Shown one piece after another: positions 34,324 through 44,336 of a DNA stretch of 64,000 nt. The notes under the pieces were generated by a model. That model ran no database searches. It was not told where the DNA came from and saw nothing but the letters and a program-made list of their open reading frames with translations. Position 1 is the first letter of the stretch; every line of letters starts with the position of its first letter. The translations under genes were made by a program, and so were the position numbers. The DNA is from Rhodosporidiobolus odoratus (lineage: Eukaryota > Basidiomycota > Microbotryomycetes > Sporidiobolales > Sporidiobolaceae), in the NCBI GenBank assembly GCA_034387635.1, contig JAOANU010000016.1, forward strand, positions 806,001 to 870,000. The letters run 5' to 3'.

Positions 34324-35172
34324 CCCTCAACAAACACCTAGAAGAAAGAGAGCAACTTCCTTTCTCTTCTTCTTTTTCTTCCAGGAGCAAGGTGGATCGA
34401 GAGCCGTGCTGTTTCCCCTTTCGCTTCCGGACAGAAGGCGAGAGAGTCGGAAGTAGACTTGCTCTTCCTTTTCCGCCCACGACCAAACAAACAACCTCGA
34501 CAGCAAGAGGCAGCGAGACGTGCCGCTGCTACAGCTGCAAGTGTTACAGTCCCCCTTCGTCAACCTCGAGTCAGCACCTCGCTTATACATAGCCGCATCT
34601 GCCTTTCCTACGGCTCTCTCTTCAGCGCTACAGCGTCGTACCCAGCTCCGCGTACCACCCACTCAACTCACCGCACCAGCCGCCGCAGCGTCAACCGTCA
34701 CCTCGGCGCTGTCACCTCCTCTCCGGCTTCTCCGAGGATGGCCAACGCGCTGCGCTCGCAAATTTGTGCAGGATCTGCTTCCTTCCTCCGGCTTCTTCAC
34801 CCGTACTCTCATCGACAATTGTTCTTCATCCGCCCGCTACAAGCCCATCTCGCCCGGGCCTTCTCCCTCGTCAAGTTGGCGCGCGCCGACCTCGCATTCG
34901 CTCAACATCGACACCGCCCTCTGCCTTGATCGGTGACTCAATCTCGCTGTCCCCGTACAAAACTCGTGCAGTATGGTCTGCCTTGGACCTCTTTTAGTCT
35001 CAAAGCATCCGTCAAGCACGGAATGACTGACTTGTTCACCTTGGTTGCCGCAGAATCGCTCGACTACCCTTGTCGCCTTTTCCGCGCAGCCTTTCAGCAT
35101 ACTCAGTCGGTCTTCTCACCGTTTCCCACTCGCGGCGACAACCCCATCGCATCTGGAGCATAGCAAGGCATC
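34324..35172. other. Long leader/promoter region of the N-myristoylated orphan
   Basis: The plus strand is C-rich from 34460 to 35160 and has open frames in two registers without motifs. It may be a long 5'UTR, possibly with a leader intron. No protein is supported. Confidence 0.4.
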
Positions 35173-36156
35173 ATGGGCCAGCTCGACTCGAAACTCGCAA
35201 AACCACTCTCGGCGCAGGTTCCGATGGACCAAGAAGAGCTGCACCAAGCCAGTCCTGCCGCTGCCTTTCAGCAGCTCTTCTACTATCTTCACGCGAAGCA
35301 TCGAAGAGTCACGCCGGAGGAGTACTTCAAATGGAGCGAGCCGTACCGGATGGCCTTTGAGGGTATCTGGCGATTCCTCAGCGGGCTAAGACGACAGATG
35401 GCAGCCAAGGGGTTTGTCACTTTGTTGCACCAAATTGAGAAAAATGAGATCCGGAACGTGGCTCATGTTGTTCGTTCTTCCTCTTTCCCGTCTTGCCCTT
35501 GTTTCCAATTTCCTAATCCGACCTTCCTCTTTATTCTGCCCTGTTATACCCTGCATCTCAGGCGAGTTACGTCGAGTCCGACGCCAGCGTGAACCCCATG
35601 GCCCACTGGATCCAGGAGATATACTACGCTTGGCCGGGAACAGCAGAACGCTTCCTGTACCAGATTCAGTTCGAGCGCTTTGGCAACGCCCCAGCAGTCC
35701 GTGACTGGGCAGTGACGATCCGGCGCCACATAGAGGACACTTTTGGGAAAGAGCCCTATGGTAACTTGGTTGCGTCCATTCTGGAGGTGGCCAGGCTCGA
35801 CAAGATCAGGGCAGATGTCAAAAACGGAGTGTACTTGCAACCGAAGGATCTGGTACGTCTGCATTATCCTCTTCTTTCTTCCGAGAGCCCTCCCTGCTGA
35901 ATGAACGCGGAACAATTGTGTATAGCCCACGCGCCTTAGCTCAGTTTGGGTCGTAAGTAGCGCTCTTGAACTCTCCTTTTTTCGCTTACTGTCTCGTTCG
36001 ATCTCCTGATGTCGCTGAACCCCCGTTTCTCGATACCTTCCCCTACAGCCACAGCAGGACTACTCCCTCGCACATCACGTCCCTCATTCTCACCGTCACA
36101 TGGAGGGTACCGGTCTTAGCCGGCGTCAGCAATCCGTCTACGCCGATTGGTGGTGA
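35173..36156 (+). CDS. Putatively N-myristoylated protein of unknown function
   Basis: No family was recognised. The start MGQLDSKLAKPLSAQ has Gly2, Ser6 and Lys7, the classic N-myristoylation pattern, suggesting membrane attachment. The body is all-helical in appearance: LHQASPAAAFQQLFYYLH, TPEEYFKWSEPYRMAFEGIW and FLSGLRRQMAAKG, then after an intron MAHWIQEIYYAWPGTAERFLYQIQ, APAVRDWAVTIRRHIEDTFG and NLVASILEVARLDKIRADVK. A short exon gives PTRLSSVWV and the last exon, starting after a CTACAG acceptor, gives PQQDYSLAHHVPHSHRHM, a His-rich tail, and ends SVYADWW. Length is about 250 residues. The His-rich tail could bind metal, but this is speculative. The stop is at 36154-36156. Confidence 0.7.
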
Positions 36157-37182
36157 ACCTACCTTTCTCCTCAGCCGTTCTTCTGTTCGCCATCGCCTTC
36201 CCCGCTTCTACGACTTGGCCAGCGCTCCCTCCCTCGTTCGCCCCTAAACGTCTCCACACATAGATCATTCCCCCTTCTTCGCAGTATATTCTTACCCTTT
36301 TTCGCATGCAACTACCGCTCGTCTTTGGCCTCACTCCAGCTTCTCGTGCATATAGGCACTAGTGACGAGGTCGACTGAACAGGCGCAGCCTCATCGTGGT
36401 CAGCCAGCGTTCGAGACGAGTTCGAGAAGCTGAAAAGACGAGAAGAAGAAAAAATATAACCAACGCACTCCGCCTTGTCCTTCCTCGGTTTCAATCGCTC
36501 GTCTTCCATTCCGAGAGGGTGAGCGTATAGTGCTGGGTGACGTTATGGGAGTCCGACTCGACGGGTGGAAGTGTAAGGGGAAGAGTTCTCCGAGCTAGGG
36601 GAGTGAGATTTGGAGAGAGCCGTTGAGAAGGGGAGGGAGCTCAAGGCAAGGGTGGGGAGATGAGCTAGGGTGCACGCTGTTCGAGGGTAAGCTCAGATCA
36701 AACAATCCCAGTACCTGCACGAGGTAGCAGAGGTTCGAACTCAAACAGAGAAAGCTGGGGGACGGAAAGGGGCTCACCTCGCTTGGACCACCGCGACGAA
36801 GTCGGGACCTTGTTTTGCGCTTCACTTGAAGCCGGAGAGACGGCGAGTTGTAAGGAAGCGCGCGGGCACAAGCGCTTTACCTTGCCAATATGTGCGTGCA
36901 AAGGCGCCTCCAGATGCGCAACCCAACGACGGCCGAAGTTGACCTTCGTAGTGCCTTTTTCCTCCTCGAGCCCTCACCAAGTCACGGAAGACGGGCACGG
37001 CAGTCGTCTTCGAGTTGCGAGCGCGATTGTAATTTCTACGTGTGACAACAAGGGAAGCAACAGCAAGTCCGGCAACAGGTGGTGATAACAGAGGGAGAAC
37101 GGACAACAGGTAGAAAACGACAGTGTCTAAGCTGGAGCGCGGTGGCTGCTTCGAGATGGGCTGATGCTGATAACCGTTGTCG
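36157..37182. other. Intergenic region, no convincing gene
   Basis: Several frames are open on both strands over 36300-37100 because stop codons are scarce in this GC-rich DNA. One minus-strand frame near 36510-36590 (LPPVESDSHNVTQHY...) looks protein-like but has no continuous spliced partner that I could find. I call no gene. Confidence 0.35.
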
Positions 37183-38642
37183 CTATTTTATCGGAATGGG
37201 CTCAGCTGAAGTGCCGGGAGCCGGGGGTATCTCGGGTCTGCGACCTTCGCGGCCAAGCTGTTGGTGGAAGCGCATTAGTACTTTGCGCAGGTGTGCAGAG
37301 CGATAGATGACACGGAAGCGTACCTGTAGGCCCAGCTGCCCCCCCGGGTGGCAATGGAAGAAAGACGCTCGTCGCTCTTTTCCACCCTTGTCCCAACCAA
37401 TCTTCAGCCTGCTCAGCGTGAGAGCCAGGGCATCGCCGATCGCCAAGGCAGTAACAACGCTGTTTGTCGGGGCTGGCAACGTGCAGTCCGCCTCGTCCGT
37501 CGTACCCTTGGGCAGCCCCGCCGGGTAGACGCCAGTGCCGGCGTCAAGCCAGCCGTGACATGCGTTTGCGAGGACCGAGTCTGCGTCGCGCGTGACGGCG
37601 ACGAGAGACCGAACTCGTGGTCGGACGACGGGAAGGAGGCGCATGAGCTCGGCGGTGGCACCGGAGTGGGAGATCATGAGGAGAGTGTCGCAGGGGGCAG
37701 AAGGCGTGCAGGAGCAGACGACGCCGAGATCGCCGTGAAGGGCTTCTAGAGGGTGGAGGAAGACAGCTTGAACGCCTGCGAGTGGAATCGGTGATGTGAG
37801 CAAAGTGCTTTGTTTGCTGAATAAGAAGGCAGTCGGGGTTTTTCCCCTTTGCAGGCGGAATGAGTAGGTAGTGCAGAAAGGAAGCTCACCTAGAGAGCAA
37901 AAGGTTGCGACCATCTTCTTACCGACGATGCCACTTTTTCCGACACCTGTCACGATGACCTTGCCATGCGGCGGCATCGAAGTGATAAGGTCGACAACCC
38001 GTCGGAAGCTGCAGATCGAATGTATGAGGACCGGACCCGCAGCGGTGAGGGTAACAAGGAGACTTACGCAACGTTCGTCCTGCTGTCTTCTCGCTCAACT
38101 GGAGGAGAAGGCGGCAACGGCACTCCCTCCAAGACCGGCTGGTCCAGCGGCAGCTCCTTCTCGAGGTCTGTTTCGATGCCAGCCTCGCTCGGAGACCTCC
38201 TGATGCCGACAAAGAGCTCGTCGGTGTATTCGGAGGCGAGAGGCTGGGCTGCCGGGGCGAGCCGCGCAGCGAGGGCGAGGAGGGCATAGGCTTCGTTCCG
38301 AATGACTTCGCTGGCGTATTTGGCTAGCTGAGTCGACGAGGGTTGACCTAAGCTCGGGATCGGAGAAGGGGAGGGTGACGACGCGGCAGTGTCGGGAAGG
38401 AATAGCGGGGGAGGGGAAAAGGAGAAGCGCTTTGCATCGAGCGAAGGGGACGAGGCGAGAGAGGATATGGGAGATGATCCGGGCGAGAAGAGAAGGGACG
38501 GGGGAGTCGAAACACCGGACGATGAAGCGCAAGAGTGGATGGAAGTTGAGAGAGATGCCGAGGAGGGAGATGCAGCTGGCGGAACGGCAAAGTAGCTGGG
38601 GGCGGCATTGCCCATCGGGGTGATGTCCTGCAAGGATGTCAT
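37183..38642 (-). CDS. KpsF/GutQ-like SIS-domain sugar-phosphate isomerase
   Basis: The SIS fold matches bacterial arabinose-5-phosphate isomerases and their fungal relatives. After a ~100-residue Ser/Pro-rich N-terminus comes an α-helical region (QLAKYASEVIRNEAYALLALA), then GKVIVTGVGKSGIVGKKMVATFCS, the phosphosugar-binding start; AVFLHPLEALHGDLG; LLMISHSGATAELMRL, the S-x-S-G motif; and LPAPTNSVVTALAIGDALAL, followed by CHPGGQLG. The bacterial enzymes then carry two CBS domains; these are absent here. The C-terminus after HPGGQLG is uncertain: reading through gives about 40 more residues to the stop at 37183, while a GTACGC intron would stop it sooner. Another in-frame ATG lies at 38801. 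Fungi have no LPS, so the physiological substrate is unknown. Confidence 0.8.
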
Positions 38643-39118
38643 TCCGTTCGATTCGTCCCTCTGTGGATGAGTATAAAGGATAGAAGAAGGGAGTTGAAAC
38701 GTCGGCTGAGTAGTTGCCTGCGGTCGATCTCCGTATCGAAATCTTGAACAATCATGACATGTTGATCTCAATCTCGGCTCATTTTTTTCGTCAATCTTCA
38801 TCTATTCTCACCATCGCCTTGCCACTCTCCACCCTAGATCCTCGCTTCATCACCATCTTTTCCTCCTCCGGTACCCACTAATAGCCAGCCTTGACGTCGC
38901 TTGTCGGGCCAGCTCAGGCCACCATCGGCTTCCAGCCTCCACTTCATACAATCTCTACGCGAGCTGTAGCCTGCGCGATCGGTCCGACCGCTACACTCCT
39001 TGCGTCAACATGGCTGCAGTTGTACTGGCTGAGAGGGAATGGGAGAACGCAGACTCTCTCTGGTGTCTCATCGAATCTTCGACATCGTGTCCCTCTTGCC
39101 GCTCTCTTGACTCTGCGT
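38643..39118. other. Divergent promoter region
   Basis: This gap separates the SIS gene (-) from thiamine pyrophosphokinase (+). It includes a T run at 38782-38788 and the leader of the kinase. ATGs at 38891 and 39010 open short frames that do not match the kinase frame start. Confidence 0.4.
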
Positions 39119-40312
39119 ATGATGAACTCATCGCTTCAGACCTGGGACACCCGCTCCTTACTCACAAGACCCGGTCCGTTCGACGCTGCACAACCGAATG
39201 CCCTCATCATCCTGAACACTCCGCTCCCGCCTCAACCGCTCTTTCGACAGCTCTGGGCTGCTGGTAAGCCCTAACCCTTTTTGTCTGCTACTGCTGTGCT
39301 GACGCGCTCGCGCCTGCAGCTACCGTTCGATATTGCGCTGACGGAGGTGCGAATCGATTGTATGAGAGGTTCGTCAAAGGCAAGGGCAAAGCAGTCGAGG
39401 GGGAAGGAGAGTGGGGTCACGAGGTAGATGGCGACGAGGAGAAGTGGCTGCCGGACCTCGTGCTTGGCGATCTGGACTCGCTGAAAGAGGATGCTAGGGC
39501 TTACTACGAGTCGAAGGTCCGTCACGTCTAGCCAGTCGTACTCTAAACGTTGTAGACTGACGCTGTGGTGACGGACAGGGCGTTCCAGTCGAGCGAGATC
39601 CCGATGAGTACTCGACCGACCTTGGGAAGAACGTCGCTCGCCTTTCTTTGCACGAGAAAACAGCCCCACAGCCGTACCAGCTGGTCGTCATCGGTGGTCT
39701 GAGCGGGAGACTGGATCAGACTGTTCACACGCTACATGCGCTGTGGCTGCTAGCAGAGAAAGAGGGGAGAGAAAAGGTGTGGGTCGTAGGAAAGGAAAGC
39801 GCCGCAATGATCCTTGGCAAGGTAGCTTCTTCCTTTCCCTTTTCCCGGCAATCGTGCCGCTGTATTTCCACCAATATGCGGTGATGATTTGACGACACGC
39901 GCTGACATGTCTGCCTTATAACCCTCCCCGATATAGGGAAAACACTGCCTGCGCTTCGACCTTTCCACCTTCGGCAAGACTTGCGGTATCCTACCTCTTG
40001 GCTCATCAGAGGCGTACGTCACGACGACAGGGCTTGCATGGAACTTAGGGCCGAAAGATTGTATGTTGCAGCCCCTCTCCTGCTTGTCTTCTGGTGATCG
40101 CTAAAACTTCTTTCTCCCATTTGGGTTGCTTCCTTTCGACCTGCTTTTTCCGTCACCGCCTCCACCTTCGCTTTGCTCCCTTTGCAGACATGTATCCTAC
40201 ATCCTTAGCCAGTGCAGTTTCGACGTCGAACCATCTCGTCCAGGAAGAGGTGACGGTGGAAACAGACGTACCAGTAATCTGGACAATGGAAGTGCGAGGT
40301 GGTGCCGAATGA
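39119..40312 (+). CDS. THI80: Thiamine pyrophosphokinase
   Basis: The enzyme transfers pyrophosphate from ATP to thiamine, making thiamine diphosphate in the cytosol. The N-terminus MMNSSLQTWDTRSLL leads to ALIILNTPLP, then VRYCADGGANRLYERF (D-G-G-A-N-R), PDLVLGDLDSL (G-D-x-D-S), DEYSTDLGK (the S-T-D-L motif) and LVVIGGLSGRLDQTVHTLH, all active-site motifs of the family. The C-terminal β-domain has CGILPLGSSEAYVTTTGLAWNLG and, in the last exon, LASAVSTSNHLV (the conserved S-x-S-N) and PVIWTMEV. A 30-residue acidic insertion (VEGEGEWGHEVDGDEEK) separates the first two motifs, an expansion compared with Saccharomyces Thi80. About five introns. The start at 39119 has two adjacent ATGs. Confidence 0.95.
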
Positions 40313-40636
40313 AAGACAGTACATCTTGTACGCGAGTATCCGCTCAAGTGCCTCGCCCTCTCCAGCGCAAGCGGACAAGATACTTGCATTCTTCCGCTCC
40401 ATAACACTCTCTGCAAATCGGGCTTGACCAGCAGAAACGGGATTTGCAGTAGCGGCACGGCACGCAGAGACACGGCAAGGCGACAGAGTGTATGGAAACA
40501 ACGAAGAGAAGAGAGGAAAAGAACAGGAACGTATACGGCGGTGAGGGCAGCGGCGATGGCGAAGGAGGGAGGGGTATCGACGACGACAGAAGACAGGTCG
40601 TATGACCTCAAAAGTTGTGACGAGACTGGTGGTTCT
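40313..40636. other. Convergent 3' intergenic region
   Basis: It lies between the stops of thiamine pyrophosphokinase (+) and RBX1 (-). No gene seen. Confidence 0.5.
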
Positions 40637-41577
40637 CTACTTTCCGTACTTCTGCAGCTCCCATTCCCTGCGATAGAGCAGACTCTCAGCGACGATGGCG
40701 ACGACGAAATAACCGGAGGGAGGAACGTACCGGTTGTCCAGCGGACAGACTTGGCGAGTCTTGAGCCAACGGTTGATGCAATGAAAGTGGAAGGCGTGGT
40801 TGCAAACACCCCATCTGCATGTGGATGTGAGGTTCAATAAGAAAGCGCGTAAAAAAGGGGGAGTGGGGGAAGGGCAGCTGCTCGAAGGGGGAAAGAAAAG
40901 TGATAGCTCACGCTACTGTGCCTGAGGGAGCGAGACGGTATCAGCAAAGTGGCTGCTTTTGAGAATATTGCACAGCAACGTACACTCCTCGTTCGTCGCG
41001 CTTCCCTGGTTTGCCTGACATTCGATGCCTGCGCGAAGGAGAAAGAGCGAGGCGACACGATCAGATCTCTTGTCATTTCGCTCGTCGGCACAGGAAGAGT
41101 AAATACGCACAAAGGTCCATAATCTGAAACCAGAGGCGTGAAAGAGCACCGAATGGTCAGCTTTTCTCGTTCATGTACCCTGCCGGACTCGCTGCGAGCC
41201 GCCTCTCGAGTCTCAGCATAGGGGAGTCAGCGTACGTGATTCCTGCAGATGGCGCAGTTGTCGACGACAATGTCCTACAGAATGGGCACAACAGTCAGCG
41301 AGAGGTCGTGGCGCGGACGGGCAGGAAGAAGGGAGATCAACAAGATGGTACTTACCCAGGCCCACAGGGCGACAGCATTCCACTGCACGAGCCAAAGAGT
41401 CAGGTGCACGGCTCGGTTAGCCCTAGCGAGGGTGATTGGCGCACCTTCTTGACCTCGAAACGCTTCGGAACGTCGCCAGTTGCGGGCTTCATGTCAACGT
41501 CTGCAGCGATCGACAGCATCCAGGCGTGGTCAGTAGCGTTATTCAGGGTTAGTGGGACAAGTCAGCGTACCAGCCAT
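40637..41577 (-). CDS. RBX1: RBX1/ROC1/Hrt1 RING-box protein
   Basis: The RING subunit of cullin-RING ubiquitin ligases (SCF and relatives), which recruits the E2 and promotes cullin neddylation. The spliced product is 103 residues: [30 protein letters not shown] (the β-strand that inserts in cullins), [35 protein letters not shown], and [19 protein letters not shown] ending KYGK. All RING-H2 zinc ligands are present. The gene has nine exons in 941 bases. Exon 1 is 7 nt (41571-41577, ATGGCTG), one internal exon is 13 nt (41111-41123, ATTATGGACCTTT) and another is 10 nt (40912-40921, GCACAGTAGC). These are needed to give IMDL and C-T-V-A, which are strictly conserved, with canonical GT...AG borders. 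It is divergent from IMP2. Confidence 0.96.
40912..40921 (-). other. Ten-base microexon of RBX1
   Basis: Upstream exon ends GAGGAGT before donor GTACGT; the microexon GCACAGTAGC follows CCCTCAG and precedes GTGAGC; the next exon starts ATGGGGTGT. The join reads E-E-C-T-V-A-W-G-V-C. Other nearby donors break the frame. Confidence 0.85.
41111..41123 (-). other. Thirteen-base microexon of RBX1
   Basis: ATTATGGACCTTT lies between TTTCAG and GTGCGT and supplies I-M-D-L plus the first base of the next Cys codon, completing R-N-H-I-M-D-L-C-I-E-C. Confidence 0.88.
41571..41577 (-). other. Seven-base first coding exon of RBX1
   Basis: ATGGCTG is followed by donor GTACGC; the next exon begins ACGTTGACATGAAG after CTGCAG. 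The join reads M-A-D-V-D-M-K, matching the acidic N-terminus of RBX1 proteins. Confidence 0.75.
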
Positions 41578-41729
41578 GTCGTTCGAGGGTGTGTAGAGGG
41601 TAAAGTGGAGGAAAGAGGGGAGAATGGGTTGTGGCCAGACGTAGCCGCTACCGCTGACCCTGTACTGCTAATTCCCCCTGATACGGCCTGTAGCACCGTC
41701 TAGAAGCACTCTCGACCGATCCGTAACTT

Positions 41730-42686
41730 GCCGCATCCCGCTGCTCCTCATCCCTCTTTTCCTCGTTCGCCTCGACTCTCCTCAAGCTGGCGACCCCGAT
41801 CACCGCCAAGAGCGCACTCAGAGCCTTAGGTTGGCTTGCAGTAGGACTCTTCGTCAACGACCATGTCTGTACGGTTAAGTATGTCACAGGAAGGTCCGTT
41901 TTCTTCCCTCTTTCTGCCTTTTCCCCTAGCTTTTCGCCTTCCTGACTTGTTTCGACTCGCAGATCCATGCAGGCGAGACTCCTTCTCTTGATTTGTGAGC
42001 CTGGGTGCACTCGCTAAGCCGGATTGGCGACTGTCGCGCTATTCTACCGCTACAGCCCACCTTCAATCCGGACTCTTCGCAGATGTACCGTGACATCGTC
42101 TTGGTCAATCGGTATGCTGCCTTGGCAGCAGCTATGGGTGATGCCTCGATGTTCAAGCCCGGAGATGTTGTAGCCCTAAAGTGAGCTGCGCTTTCTTGCT
42201 TGCTTTCCGACTTTTCCGTCGCGTAATTCTCAACCGCGAGCGGCCTTCCCTGCTGATCCGTGCTCGTCCATTCGTTCTCTCTTCTTCCCGTCCGCCTACA
42301 GATCTCCTCTAGACCCCTCAAACCTGCTCATCAAGCGTCTTATTGCTCTTCCCAACACCCTCGTCCGGACACGACCGCCTCATGCAGAATCAACAGTCCG
42401 GGTACCGCAAGGGCATGCATGGATCGAAGGCGATGAACGCTTTCACACTCGAGACTCGAATACGCTGGGACCGGTACCGCTGGGTTGCATGGAAGGAAAG
42501 GTCGAGTGGATCTTGTGGCCGCCGAGGTGAGTCTCTGTTCCTCATCATGCCCGTCGAGCCGCCGCGCTTCATTACCCTGAGCAGTACTGATACTGTATGT
42601 CCTTCGGTAGCCGCTTTGGGCCAGTAGCAGATCGACCAGGATGGGAAAAGCGGGTAGTGACGCCGCGTGATAACTTCTTCGCGTAG
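41730..42686 (+). CDS. IMP2: Mitochondrial inner membrane protease subunit 2
   Basis: A signal-peptidase-type protease that cleaves sorting signals in the intermembrane space. The N-terminal span is LGWLAVGLFVNDHV, followed by VKYVTGRSMQPTFNPDS, where Ser of R-S-M-Q is the nucleophile. Then PGDVVALKSPLDPSNLLIKRLIALP carries the general-base Lys. Next come VPQGHAWIEGDERFHTRDSNTLGPVPLG and VEWILWPP, conserved in Imp2, and a short tail ending DNFFA. A GC-AG intron (41973-42055) splits S-M-Q from P-T-F. The first exon is unresolved: the frame is open back to a stop at 41724-41726 but contains no ATG, so a short 5' exon between 41580 and 41730 is likely; the start given is only the limit of the open frame. 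The K-R-L-I-A-L-P form, D-S-N and G-P-V favour Imp2 over Imp1. Confidence 0.85.
41973..42055 (+). other. GC-AG intron in IMP2
   Basis: The intron begins GCGAGA after ATGCAG and ends GCTACAG before CCCACCTTC. A strong-looking GTGAGC donor 22 bases inside would add residues between the nucleophile and the PTF segment and then shift into a stop. Only the GC donor gives R-S-M-Q-P-T-F. Confidence 0.8.
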
Positions 42687-42844
42687 CACAGAGTCTGCGA
42701 AAGCATTGTATGATTCGGCATCACCGGATACCTCGCTGTTGCCCGAGTCTTCCGCTGCTGTCAACATGCAAATCACAATCACTGGTGACTGAATGGTCAT
42801 GCTCGCATAGCCACTGCGACAACGCAGTTCTCGTGGTTGGGTTC

Positions 42845-43993
42845 CTACAGCTTCGCCTTTGACCCTTCTTCCCGCTTGGCTCCCGTTTTTGTCAGGGCTT
42901 CAAGTACCGTTGCAGGGTGTTCCGTACTCCTACCCTGCTCGTAGTCGTAGCTGACCATGACCGCTTGGCTCGTTCCCACCACCTTCTGCTGGCTAACAAT
43001 CGAAGAGAAGGGTAAGCAGTTGTTATATTTGTGGCTCTCGACTCGCTTCGCCGCGCAGAGTCAAGTATGAGGGAAGGAGTATAGAACTCAGAGATAGGCT
43101 GAGACGTACGTGAAAGAATAGATCTGCCCCTCAAGGATCATTTTCTTGCTTGAGTAGCTCAGCGGGCGATGCATGACAAGCACCTGGTCTGGGAAGAAGA
43201 CCGGGAGCTGCGGCGCGCAAGATTCCATCAGTGGTGTAACTTTTCTGCCAGGAGGGCCCGCCGAGAGAGCCATTGAAGTCAGGATAAAAATGACTCACCT
43301 TGTAATCGAATGTTATTCTCGCCAAGATCACTCCTTTCCTCTTGCCTGAACCGCCGAAATCACGAGCTAGGTCTTCTGGTAGCCCCCAGGCGAGTTCGCG
43401 CATCAGGGCTAAACGACCGCTCTGAGAAAGCCACAGCAAGAAAAGGGTTAAGCAGGCGATTCGGGGAGAGAAGCTGTAGAAGACACGTACCTCGAGCCAT
43501 CGGAAGTACACGGCGTTACTGTAGGGGGGCAACGCGCGCACATGAGCCTTTCCGAGCTACACAGCAGGGGTAGAAAAGAAAAAGATTACTTGACATGCGC
43601 ATTCGAATCTACAGAAGCCACACAGTCAATCTTTCCCATTCCGCAGTCAGGCAGGTAAGCAAGCTACTCACCTTGCTCTCCCCACTGAACTGGTAGCTCT
43701 ACCAGCGCACCCTCCACGAAGTTATTCTCCCGGGCATAGTCCAGTGCCTCTTCTCGCCTCGACTGGTAGTCTTCAGCAGTCAGTGCGCAGCCGAGCAGGG
43801 GCGTAGAGCTGGCGGTGCGACTGCTGGTCGAAGGCTTGCGGTGGGACTGGTGTGCCATCGAGAGGCTCGGATGGGAGATAAGGAATCGGCGGGAAAAGCC
43901 GGACGGGCCGAGGGCGGGACGAACCTGCGGCAGTTCAGGTGTGGCGGCACAGAGACTGAGTAAACGACCTTGAGTGCGGCAGGTCCGAAGCAT
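42845..43993 (-). CDS. Mitochondrial hotdog-fold (4HBT) thioesterase
   Basis: A hotdog-fold acyl-CoA thioesterase of the 4-hydroxybenzoyl-CoA thioesterase type. The N-terminus MLRTCRTQGRLLSLCA...SRRFLISHPSLSM is Arg-rich and lacks acids, so it is probably a mitochondrial presequence. The catalytic helix begins VQWGEQDSNAHVNNAVYFRW with the conserved Asp and N-H-V-N-N. Later strands are RKGVILARITFDYK, PVFFPDQVLVMHRPLSYSSK and MILEGQIYSFTHQK, then VVGTSQAVMVSYDYEQG. The tail is basic. The exon encoding DSNAHV is short, bordered by a CTGTAG acceptor and GTAATC donor, and the last intron joins S-F to T-Q-Q-K. The acyl-CoA specificity is unknown. It ends only 158 bases from the stop of IMP2, so the two 3'UTRs probably overlap. 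Confidence 0.8.
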
Positions 43994-44336
43994 GGATCAG
44001 AAGGGAAGAATCGAAGGCGAGACAAGCCGCCGCCGGCTCGTTCGGCATCTTTTCGCTCCGGTCGGGACACGTCAGCAAGCGCGTCGCTGCCCTTCCTTGC
44101 CGCGATCACTGTCCAGGCACTACACGAGCAGAGTAGCTTTGCGTGCATTGAGGAGGTAGCGAGGAGCGGAAGCTGAGGGAGGGAGCAGGACGAAGAAAGC
44201 AACGACGCCGTCTCTTCCCCGGTGATGCCGACTCTATACAATGCAAAGCGATACAGACGATGCGAATGTAAATGACACAGAGGTGAGTGTCTGTTGACTG
44301 TACAGATGAATGTGGACACACCGCTGCTACTCGCGA
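43994..44336. other. Intergenic region between thioesterase and mannosidase
   Basis: This is the promoter and leader of the thioesterase gene (-) and the 3' side of the GH47 gene (-). No further gene seen. Confidence 0.4.

Noticed and set aside
36715..36760. tRNA-like B box (GGTTCGAACTC)
   Set aside because: No matching A box, acceptor stem or cloverleaf could be drawn around it.
37183..37330. Intron-skipped extension of the SIS protein as proof of a longer C-terminus
   Set aside because: Both the read-through and a GTACGC splice end quickly, so neither can be preferred from sequence alone.
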